Source of the DNA: Actinomycetes bacterium
GTDB taxonomy: Bacteria; Actinomycetota; Coriobacteriia; Anaerosomatales; JAGXFU01
Assembly: GCA_024637115.1 (NCBI GenBank)
Contig: JAGXFU010000010.1
Location: 124,001 to 188,000 of the forward strand
DNA length: 64,000 nucleotides
Direction of reading: 5' to 3'
Shown: positions 19,515 to 27,289 of the stretch, in pieces
Layout of the letters: the number at the start of each line of letters is the position of its first letter
Position numbering within the stretch: the stretch's first letter is position 1
Made by a program: the position numbers and the translations under genes
Notes under the pieces: generated by a model
What the model saw: the letters and a program-made list of their open reading frames with translations, nothing else
The model's database searches: none
Told to the model about the DNA's origin: nothing

Positions 19515-20378
19515 GTGGACAAGCAGCTTCAAGCACGCATATCGATCGCCCGAGATCCGTATCTTGAGGTGTTCGGCCACTTCTGGGACGGCATGTCGTT
19601 TCTGATTGCTTCGACACGCGGTGTCCTTGATCTCGTAGCGGTGGATGGCGCCGTCCCGCGATTCACCACGCATTCCGCGACCGACGCTCTCGAGCGCTAT
19701 ATGCGTGCGCTCCAGTCGGGAGAGGCTGAATGGCCAAGCGAGTATCTGCTGTGGCAATCCTTTGCTCACACGATCATCGAGTCGCACGGCTTGCTTGACG
19801 AGTACATGCGCGCCTCATTCGAACTACTCACGCTTGCCGATCTTGTGGCCACCGAGATAGGGCCGGATCAAGTCTGGGATCCCGAGGCTGCTGAGCTCAT
19901 ACGTGACGTTGAGGATCGGGTGAGGCGGGAGAGTGACCGCTTCGAGCGGATGACGCTCTGGAGTCGTGTCCTGAGGATCCGAAAGCGTCATGGCGTGCGG
20001 ATTCGTTTTGGCCGCCAACTCGAGGCCGCGCTCAAGCACCATCGCAACATCCGCAACGGTCTCGTTCATGGACGACTTACGCCGCATGCCGTCATGCCCG
20101 ATGGCACGGTGGCACGTATGCGCGCCTACCCTCCTCCGCCCTATATCCCGCTGGGGCCACACGTGGTGCGGGGTGCAGTAAGTGTTGCTCTGGCGGCGCA
20201 CCGGGCGATCGACCGAGCGCTCATGGAGCACTTCTGCATTGAGGAAGACCCGGTTGCAGCGCAACTCATTGAGGTTGAAATCGCGCGCGGTCGCGATCAG
20301 TGGCTCGTTGATCCGTGGGTGTCTGACCCCGAGCATCTCTTCTCCGCGGATGTCCTGAGGGACTGGAAGCCTATCTAG
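19515..20378 (+). CDS. Hypothetical protein with HEPN-like RX4H motif
   Basis: ...ALKHHRNIRNGLVHGRLTPHAV...; R-NGLV-H at a helix position. GTG start is a guess (ORF open from 19485). Confidence 0.6.
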   Translation: MDKQLQARISIARDPYLEVFGHFWDGMSFLIASTRGVLDLVAVDGAVPRFTTHSATDALERYMRALQSGEAEWPSEYLLWQSFAHTIIESHGLLDEYMRASFELLTLADLVATEIGPDQVWDPEAAELIRDVEDRVRRESDRFERMTLWSRVLRIRKRHGVRIRFGRQLEAALKHHRNIRNGLVHGRLTPHAVMPDGTVARMRAYPPPPYIPLGPHVVRGAVSVALAAHRAIDRALMEHFCIEEDPVAAQLIEVEIARGRDQWLVDPWVSDPEHLFSADVLRDWKPI

Positions 20379-20995
20379 GGAAGCGTGAAGTCGAATCGGC
20401 CGAGTAGTCCTCCCTCGCCAAAGTTGATGCGAAGATTCGGGTCATCTGTGCTTCCGCCCGCAAGGTCGCCCGTGGCATAGATAGTGCTGCCGATACCCTC
20501 TGGTGAGGTCCAAGCATAGCCCCGAGTGAGTTGCGGCTCTCCACCGGCTGCAGTTACGATCTCGCCGGCCAGATTGTCCCAGGCAAGCAGCTGCTCGCCG
20601 GTCGGCTCAAGCTCGGTCACACCGTTGGCCTGAACGCCTTCATCGACGTAGGTCCATTCTTCGGGCTCACCGGTCACGTAGCGACGCGCAACGATGATGT
20701 TGCGGTCCTCGGCATCGGTCCAGCGCAGCGAGCCGTAGCCCTCCATGTTCTCCACGATGACAATCTCGCCATTCGCGAGCCCGATCTGGTATGAGAAGTC
20801 CAGACCTGCGGCAAGCACTCCGAGATAGAGGTCCTCGTCCGGCAGAGGTGCACTCTCGGTGTCGACCTCAGCCTGCTCGGTCGGGGTGTCCGGGGACGCT
20901 GCTTCAGGCGCATCTTCGCTTCCGCAGCCGAGAAGTGACATGGCGAGAATAGCGCCAAGGATCAGCGAGAATACGTAGCGGGTTCGCCTGTGCAT
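20375..20995 (-). CDS. Predicted lipoprotein, unknown function
   Basis: MHRRTRYVFSLILGAILAMSLLGCGSEDAPEAAS: signal peptide plus LLGC lipobox. Confidence 0.8.
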   Translation of the reverse strand: MHRRTRYVFSLILGAILAMSLLGCGSEDAPEAASPDTPTEQAEVDTESAPLPDEDLYLGVLAAGLDFSYQIGLANGEIVIVENMEGYGSLRWTDAEDRNIIVARRYVTGEPEEWTYVDEGVQANGVTELEPTGEQLLAWDNLAGEIVTAAGGEPQLTRGYAWTSPEGIGSTIYATGDLAGGSTDDPNLRINFGEGGLLGRFDFTLP

Positions 20996-21050
20996 AGACA
21001 ATCCCCTTTCGATCGGATGGGCCAATCCTAGCGCAACGGCCGGGACTTGT

Positions 21051-22142
21051 TTACGCACCCAAGCCGGTCTGAAGCGCTGAGTCCTCATCCATGAGCTCAA
21101 CCCCGGCATGTCGACCGCTACCCTGGAAGACGACCTTCCCCTCAGCGCGAAGTGTGACCTCTATCGTTGCTTCGAGGCTCTCCCACACCGTCCCGCTCAT
21201 GGCCCCCATCACAGGCGAGCGAAGCTCGCCGGGCCGGGCACCGCTGATGGATATGTCGATCTCGATGTCTCGCCGGGAGAGTGTCATCGAGGCGCAGCCG
21301 TCCACGAGTTCGAAGCGAGTGATGCGCGCGCCGTTGTGAGTGGTGAATTCGTGGAGCGTGCCGTTGTGCAGCAGGCCTACGATGTGGCCAATGAACGACC
21401 CGCGCATCCATGGGATGCGAGCAACGGAGACGCTCACCGACGTGCCCGGTGAGTCGAAGTGATTACTCTGGCCCCATACCCACGCGCTTGGAAAGGAGCG
21501 CCCCCAGTCCTTTTCGGTGTAACCCCGACCACCTGCGAAATCAATCGATTCTCCGTTGATGTTGAGGGCGCCTTCTACCGAATGGTCGAGACTGAGTACG
21601 CCGTGATACGCCTCCATGAAGGGGACGAAGCGATACCACCCCATGATTCCAGGCGACAGCGCCCGCACCGGCCACGGCACCGGCGGACCCATCTGAAGCG
21701 AGCCGCTCACGTACCCCGGTTCGCCTTCAAGCGACAGCTCGATGCTCTCAAGAGTGAATCTATTGGGCCCGATCTCCACGAGGAAACGGTCGGGATCATA
21801 GCGGAATGCCGATACCGGATACTCCCAGTAGGCGGTCTCACCGCCGGCGTGAATCAACTGTACGAATGCGTGTGATGTGGCCTGGGCGCGATCAAGAGAG
21901 ATGCCGGGGATGATGGCAACGGCATGATCCCCGCCGCGATCCACGCACTTGAAATACCAGCCCTCGAAATAGCCGTGAGTCTTGCGACCATCCTGGAACA
22001 CTGCGGGTCGCCAGATTCGGCGAAGTCGACTCAGGAGCGAGGGACGGGGGCCTGCGAGCGGCCTGGACGCGTACTCGTAGTGTTCGCGATCCTCATGTTG
22101 CTGTGGCATTCGCATCTCCAGGCTCGGTAATCGAGGTCGCAT
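21051..22142 (-). CDS. Tocopherol cyclase-like family protein
   Basis: GYFEGWYFKCVDRGGDHAVAIIPGISLD...GGRGYTEKDWGRSFPSAWVWGQSNHF. Start codon uncertain (ORF open to 22199). Confidence 0.8.
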   Translation of the reverse strand: MRPRLPSLEMRMPQQHEDREHYEYASRPLAGPRPSLLSRLRRIWRPAVFQDGRKTHGYFEGWYFKCVDRGGDHAVAIIPGISLDRAQATSHAFVQLIHAGGETAYWEYPVSAFRYDPDRFLVEIGPNRFTLESIELSLEGEPGYVSGSLQMGPPVPWPVRALSPGIMGWYRFVPFMEAYHGVLSLDHSVEGALNINGESIDFAGGRGYTEKDWGRSFPSAWVWGQSNHFDSPGTSVSVSVARIPWMRGSFIGHIVGLLHNGTLHEFTTHNGARITRFELVDGCASMTLSRRDIEIDISISGARPGELRSPVMGAMSGTVWESLEATIEVTLRAEGKVVFQGSGRHAGVELMDEDSALQTGLGA

Positions 22143-22177
22143 TGGTAAGTATCTACCCGACCGGTGATCTCTCCACC

Positions 22178-22235
22178 TTGACACGGGAGGTACACGCATC
22201 TATTGTGTATGCAAGTAAGCACTTGCACGCATACG
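22178..22235 (+). promoter_or_regulatory. Promoter TTGACA-17-TATTGT and operator palindrome before tetR
   Basis: TTGACA 22178-22183, TATTGT 22201-22206, GCAAGT-aagc-ACTTGC 22211-22226. Confidence 0.65.
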
Positions 22236-22248
22236 CCGAGGAGAGTGA

Positions 22249-22875
22249 ATGAGTTCCACACCGGACACCGCGACGCGAATTCTTGATGCGGCTGCAGAAC
22301 TCTTTGCTTCTCGTGGCTACGCAGGAACATCGACCCGCGCGATAGCCGATCTCGCCTCGGTCAATGAGGTCACGCTGTTCCGGCGCTTCGAGAACAAAGC
22401 GGGCATTCTCCAGGCGCTCGGAGCACGGATGGCGCAGCGGCAGGCAGGACATGCGGCGGCTGCCGCACCCGATTCCGAGGACGTCCGCGAGACTCTGCTC
22501 CGTCTCGCCCGCATGGAGATCGCCGGAGCGCTTGAAGGCGGAGGCCTCGCGCTACGACTCGCATTCGATGCAACGACCGTTCCGGAAGTCGCCGAGCTCC
22601 TGGGCGAGGGGATCCCGGGCAATCTTGATGGACTTGCGGAGTTCATGGCGGAACATCAGGCCACAGGCGAACTGCGCAGCGATATCGAGCCTCATGTGAT
22701 GGCCGAGGCGTTCTTTGGGCTTACCTCGAGCTACGTGATGTACCGGATGGTGATGGGGGTCGGTGCGCCGCCCAGCGATGTTGCCACCGACAAGGGAATC
22801 GAGCAGCTGTTCGACCTGTTCTGGTCGGGAGCTTCGGCAAGTGAGACCACGTCTGTGATGGAGGAGAAGAGATGA
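22249..22875 (+). CDS. TetR family transcriptional regulator
   Basis: RILDAAAELFASRGYAGTSTRAIADLASVNEVTLFRRFENKAGIL. Confidence 0.93.
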   Translation: MSSTPDTATRILDAAAELFASRGYAGTSTRAIADLASVNEVTLFRRFENKAGILQALGARMAQRQAGHAAAAAPDSEDVRETLLRLARMEIAGALEGGGLALRLAFDATTVPEVAELLGEGIPGNLDGLAEFMAEHQATGELRSDIEPHVMAEAFFGLTSSYVMYRMVMGVGAPPSDVATDKGIEQLFDLFWSGASASETTSVMEEKR

Positions 22876-23378
22876 GCAAGGTGTTAATTGTGTACGGGAC
22901 CAAGACCGGTTGCACCAAAGGTGTTGCGGAAGAGATCGGAAAGACGATGACCGCACTTGGCGCGACTGCCGATGTGGTGGCCGCCGTCGACGAGGTTGAT
23001 GTAGCCGGCTACGACGCATTCGTTGTTGGAAGCGGGGTACGCGCAGGGAGTTGGCATGGTTCGGTGAAGAAGTGGGTCGCCGAGAACGCCGAGACGCTCA
23101 AGTCCGTGCCCACGGCTTTCTTCACGACCTGCCTCACGATGGGCACGGAACCAGAGAAGGCTCCCGAGGTACGGTCCTATACCGACAAGCTGATCGAGGA
23201 CACCGGGGTACGGCCTGTCGACATTGGTCTGTTCGCAGGAATGAATGACCCGAGCGCGTTCAACCTCCCTGAGCGCCTCGTCCTCAAGGCGATAAAGGCT
23301 CCTCAAGGCGACTTTCGGGATTACGAGGCCGTCGCTGCCTGGTCGCAGGAGGTCACAGGAAAGCTGGGTCTGGTATGA
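22872..23378 (+). CDS. Flavodoxin-domain protein
   Basis: VLIVYGTKTGCTKGVAEEIGKTM...YDAFVVGSGVRAGSWHGSVKKWV. Confidence 0.9.
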   Translation: MSKVLIVYGTKTGCTKGVAEEIGKTMTALGATADVVAAVDEVDVAGYDAFVVGSGVRAGSWHGSVKKWVAENAETLKSVPTAFFTTCLTMGTEPEKAPEVRSYTDKLIEDTGVRPVDIGLFAGMNDPSAFNLPERLVLKAIKAPQGDFRDYEAVAAWSQEVTGKLGLV

Positions 23379-24250
23379 GCGCGCACAAAGGCATTGCCAC
23401 ACTCTGCCTGGTGATCGCGTTGGCAGTAGCCGTTGTTGCGGCAATCGGTGTCTTTGGCCGGGGCGGCATGGAGACCGAGACCGTCACTTCGGTACGCGGC
23501 GAAACGTACGAGATGATCACTGACGGCATTTATGCGTTCAACTCGGAGCGCATGGTGGCCGAAGGAGTCGGCTGGGATATCTTCACACTATTCCTGGCGG
23601 TTCCCGCATTGCTCGCGGTCGTTCCGGCCGTGTGGAGGGGTTCACTCAGGGGTCGGCTCATCGCCATTGGTCTGCTGGCGTACTTCTTCTATCAGTATCT
23701 GATGTACGCGATGGCCTGGGCGGTCGGACCTCTCTTTGTGCCGTGGATCGGTATCTACGCAGCGAGCATGGCCGGCATCGTGTGGACCGTATCCACGATC
23801 GACGTCGCGGGGTTGCCGGGCGCGTTCACTGAGAGATTTCCGGCGCGCGGGATGGCGGTGTTCAGTTGTGTGATGGGGATACTTCTGATTGGCATGTGGG
23901 CCCAACGCATCAACATCGTGCTTTCGGGGAATCTGAACGATTCCATGCTGTATGGGCAGACCACCCTTGTGGTTCAGGCGCTGGACCTCGGCTTGGTGGT
24001 ACCGCTGGCACTGTTCACGGCTGTCACCGCGTGGCTCCGCAGGCCGACCGGCTATCTGCTCGCTTCCGTGCTCGTAGTGAAGGCGATCGCGATGAGCGGA
24101 GCCATCACCGCCATGCTGGTCGGTGCCTGGATCGTCGAAGGAAACCCTGACGTGGTTGGTCTTGCGATCTTTGTCACTGCGGCTCTCGGTTCGCTCCTTC
24201 TGGCGGGAAGAATGTCGGCATCTGTGCGACCTGCGCCGACAATGGGGTAG
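23375..24250 (+). CDS. Integral membrane protein of unknown function
   Basis: Multiple hydrophobic helices; translationally coupled to the flavodoxin. Confidence 0.75.
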   Translation: MSAHKGIATLCLVIALAVAVVAAIGVFGRGGMETETVTSVRGETYEMITDGIYAFNSERMVAEGVGWDIFTLFLAVPALLAVVPAVWRGSLRGRLIAIGLLAYFFYQYLMYAMAWAVGPLFVPWIGIYAASMAGIVWTVSTIDVAGLPGAFTERFPARGMAVFSCVMGILLIGMWAQRINIVLSGNLNDSMLYGQTTLVVQALDLGLVVPLALFTAVTAWLRRPTGYLLASVLVVKAIAMSGAITAMLVGAWIVEGNPDVVGLAIFVTAALGSLLLAGRMSASVRPAPTMG

Positions 24251-24273
24251 CCTGTTGCAAGGAGGTATCTCAC

Positions 24274-24540
24274 ATGACTGACCCACCCACTCCAGCAACA
24301 AAGGCTCCTCGGCCATCGCCGATCAACGGCCCTGCATTCCTGGTGTTCGGAATGATGTTCGTGATTCTCGGCCTCTCGATCGATGGCGTGATCCTCTTTT
24401 CTGTGATGGGTATCTCGCTCGCGCTCATCGGTGTGGCGGCGATAATCTGGCAGCGTCGCTATGAGAAGGCAGCCGGTATCGAAGAGGTGCTGCCCGGCAG
24501 ATTGAGAACGCATGACAAATCCGACGCTACGGATGACTGA
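24274..24540 (+). CDS. Small two-TM membrane protein
   Basis: caaggagg RBS, FLVFGMMFVILGLSIDGVILFSVMGISLALIGVAAIIW. Confidence 0.7.
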   Translation: MTDPPTPATKAPRPSPINGPAFLVFGMMFVILGLSIDGVILFSVMGISLALIGVAAIIWQRRYEKAAGIEEVLPGRLRTHDKSDATDD

Positions 24541-25195
24541 TCTCACCACCGCGTTCGTGCCGTCCCGGCACGGATGGATGTTCCCCAACGCCTGGGAAAA
24601 TGGTGCCTGGGATATCACGCTGGGTGGTCATTCCTACACCATCGGACTCCGAGGCAGGTGCGGCGGCATGGCGTTCGCCGCACTCGACTTCTTTCGTTCC
24701 GGTATTGAAGCGGCTGATCTGCACGGGCGCGAGATGCCCGAGGGTTCCTCGGCATTGGCGCGCTACTTGATGCGCAGGCAGATCGAGAGCATCGGCACAG
24801 GCCTTGGGAGCAATATCGGCAAGTTCGCCCTCATGACGTATCTGCCTACCGGTGGACCGATCGGCGCGGCGGCACTTACCCGCAAGCGGGAACTCGGCAA
24901 TGTGCTCGTGTCGATGTCGGCCGGTAATCCTGTTCCGCTGGGGCTGATCGTGGCGGAGCGCTTCAGCGGCATCGGGCTCAATCACCAGGTCGTTGCGTGG
25001 GGCGCCGTGCGATCTGAAGACGGCATGCGCATCCGCATCTACGACCCGAACTTCCCAACGCGCGATGATGTAGAGCTCCGCGTTGAGTGGGCGGGTGAGG
25101 GGCGTATCCTCGAGTACGTTGCGGGCACACCGCGCAAGGAATGGCGCGCCCTCTTTGTCGCGCACTACACACCACGGACACCGCCAACGCTCTAG
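24512..25195 (+). CDS. Hypothetical protein, candidate papain-like (C39-like) fold
   Basis: GRCGGMAFAALDFF ... LNHQVVAWGA ... IYDPNFP: ordered Cys/His/Asp-Asn motifs. Confidence 0.65.
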   Translation: MTNPTLRMTDLTTAFVPSRHGWMFPNAWENGAWDITLGGHSYTIGLRGRCGGMAFAALDFFRSGIEAADLHGREMPEGSSALARYLMRRQIESIGTGLGSNIGKFALMTYLPTGGPIGAAALTRKRELGNVLVSMSAGNPVPLGLIVAERFSGIGLNHQVVAWGAVRSEDGMRIRIYDPNFPTRDDVELRVEWAGEGRILEYVAGTPRKEWRALFVAHYTPRTPPTL

Positions 25196-25214
25196 CGAGC
25201 ACGGCTCTAAAGTA

Positions 25215-25263
25215 GTTGCGAGCGCAACCAAACCGTGCGATACTAGTTGAGTTTGCAACTAGT
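25215..25263. promoter_or_regulatory. Twin palindromes overlapping the marR promoter
   Basis: GTTGCG-ag-CGCAAC (25215-25228) and ACTAGTTG-agttt-g-CAACTAGT (25242-25263); TTGCGA-17-GATACT promoter overlaps both. Confidence 0.65.
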
Positions 25264-25295
25264 GCGCACGCCATTGCAACTCACCCGGAGCCCTC

Positions 25296-25772
25296 ATGGA
25301 TACCGTTCACAATCCCATCACGCGTTTGAACGCGATTCTGCATCGCAGGACGCACATGTACTTCGAGCGCCATCTCAAGCCCTACGGATTGAGCTTCACG
25401 CACTTCAGGATGCTGATGTACTTAGCGCATCATGATGCCGTACGCCAGGAAGACATCCGCTCGTTTATCGATGCGGACAAGGGCGGCGTGGCGCACTCCA
25501 TCAAGCGGCTCGTTGAACTCGATCTGGTCGAGCGGCTGCCTCACCCGGAAGACGGCCGTGCGTATGTGATCGACATGACTCCCAAAGGGCGCGATCTGCT
25601 CGAAGAGATCGCGGAGATCGCTCGCACGTGGAACGACCAGATAATCCAGGGCTTTTCTGAGTCGGAACTTGAGATTTCGGAACAACTCCTGCAGCGAATG
25701 GCCGACAATGCCTGCGCGCTGCTTGATAACGAATGTGAGGATCGGCCCGCATGCAGCAACAAGCAAGACTGA
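25296..25772 (+). CDS. MarR family transcriptional regulator
   Basis: winged-helix region ...DADKGGVAHSIKRLVELDLVERLPHPEDGRAYVIDMTPKGRDLL. Confidence 0.9.
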   Translation: MDTVHNPITRLNAILHRRTHMYFERHLKPYGLSFTHFRMLMYLAHHDAVRQEDIRSFIDADKGGVAHSIKRLVELDLVERLPHPEDGRAYVIDMTPKGRDLLEEIAEIARTWNDQIIQGFSESELEISEQLLQRMADNACALLDNECEDRPACSNKQD

Positions 25773-27133
25773 CTACAGGCCCTGTAGCATCCACGCTTGC
25801 ACGCCTGTCGCTTCCCATGGTCATCGCGATGTTCGCGATGATGGGACTCAATATCGTGGACACGTATTTCATTGGCCAGCTCGGTACCGAGCAGTTGGCG
25901 GCGATGGGCTTCACGCTCGCCGTGGTCATGGCGGTGAACTCGGTGAGTATGGGTATCGGTATGGGCACCTCGGCGCTCGTGTCTCGCGTGATCGGACGCG
26001 GAGATGCGGTCGAAGCGCGCCGACTCACGGTTGATGCGATCGCGCTCGGCGTCGCCGTGGCCCTTGGTATTGTCACAATCGGACTCCTCACCATCGATCC
26101 GCTGTTCACGTCGATGGGAGCCGAAGGGGACGTACTTGAGTACGTGCGGCAGTACATGATGATCTGGTACCTGGGTTTGCCGCTCGTGATCATCCCGCAG
26201 GTTGGAAACAGCGGTGTCCGGGCCGCCGGAGACACCAAGACGCCCGCGAAGATCATGTTGACCGTTCTGACCATCAACGCGATTCTCGATCCGCTGATGA
26301 TGTTCGGCTACGGACCTTTCCCGGAACTCGGTTTGCGCGGTGCCGCGATCGCAACGGTGATATCGCAGGGTATCGCCATGGTCATCTCGCTGATCGTGCT
26401 CCGTCGGATGGGCCTTTTTGCGCTCGAATCACAGCGGATGAGCGAAGTGCTCAGTGCGTGGAAGCGCATTCTCACCATCGCGATTCCAGCTGGCGTGACG
26501 CAACTCATCACGCCGATCTCAACCGGCGTGATCACGTCGATCGTGGCTACATACGGGGTGGCGGCGGTCGCAGGGTTCGGAGTTGTCAGCCGCCTTGAGA
26601 TGCTCTCGATCATGCTCGTGATGGCGATGGGTGCTGCGCTCGTGCCCTTCATTGGCCAGAATTGGGGCGCCGGCCACAAGTCGCGTGTCTCCCAGGCGGT
26701 CAAGGCTGCGCTCATCTTCGCCATGAGCTGGGGAGTGTTCGTGTGGCTGGTCGCCCTCGTCTTTGGCAGGCAGATCGCCTCCGTCTTCAACGACAATCCT
26801 GAGGTGATCGCAGTCGTAACGGCATATATGGCGATCGTGTTCCCCTCATATACGATGCTCGGTGCGTTGCAGACCGTCACAAACTCACTCAATGCGCTCC
26901 ACAAGCCCCTGCGATCACTCGTGCTCTCGCTGCTTCGCATGTTCGTTCTCTATGTACCATTCGCGTTCCTGGGCTCTACCGTCTGGGGCCTGACCGGAGT
27001 GTGGTGGGCGGGCTTTGGAGCCAACATGGTTGCGGGCGTCATTGCGATTCTCTGGTTCCGCCACACCCTGCGCCACATGCCTGCCGAGGAGCTCGCGCCT
27101 CAGCCGGGACTGCTCGGCATCGACCCGGCGTGA
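25751..27133 (+). CDS. MATE family efflux transporter
   Basis: LSLPMVIAMFAMMGLNIVDTYFIGQLGTEQLAAMGFT...; 12-TM pattern, 460 aa. Confidence 0.94.
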   Translation: MQQQARLTTGPVASTLARLSLPMVIAMFAMMGLNIVDTYFIGQLGTEQLAAMGFTLAVVMAVNSVSMGIGMGTSALVSRVIGRGDAVEARRLTVDAIALGVAVALGIVTIGLLTIDPLFTSMGAEGDVLEYVRQYMMIWYLGLPLVIIPQVGNSGVRAAGDTKTPAKIMLTVLTINAILDPLMMFGYGPFPELGLRGAAIATVISQGIAMVISLIVLRRMGLFALESQRMSEVLSAWKRILTIAIPAGVTQLITPISTGVITSIVATYGVAAVAGFGVVSRLEMLSIMLVMAMGAALVPFIGQNWGAGHKSRVSQAVKAALIFAMSWGVFVWLVALVFGRQIASVFNDNPEVIAVVTAYMAIVFPSYTMLGALQTVTNSLNALHKPLRSLVLSLLRMFVLYVPFAFLGSTVWGLTGVWWAGFGANMVAGVIAILWFRHTLRHMPAEELAPQPGLLGIDPA

Positions 27134-27289
27134 GGCCGAACGAGGTGCTGCTCGCACTCGAGGGGGCTACACTGTTCCTACGGGGACACCATTGCTGCTT
27201 TTCGCAGTAGCCCAAGCGAGAATCATCCTCGCCTGATCAGCAGAGCTAGGATCAGGAGAGCGCCATCATGTAACGGGGGGGAGGTTGAC

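Noticed and set aside
27275-27281. G7 tract before the dikinase start as a phase-variation site
   Set aside because: Seven Gs merging into a GGAGG Shine-Dalgarno in a GC-rich genome is not exceptional.
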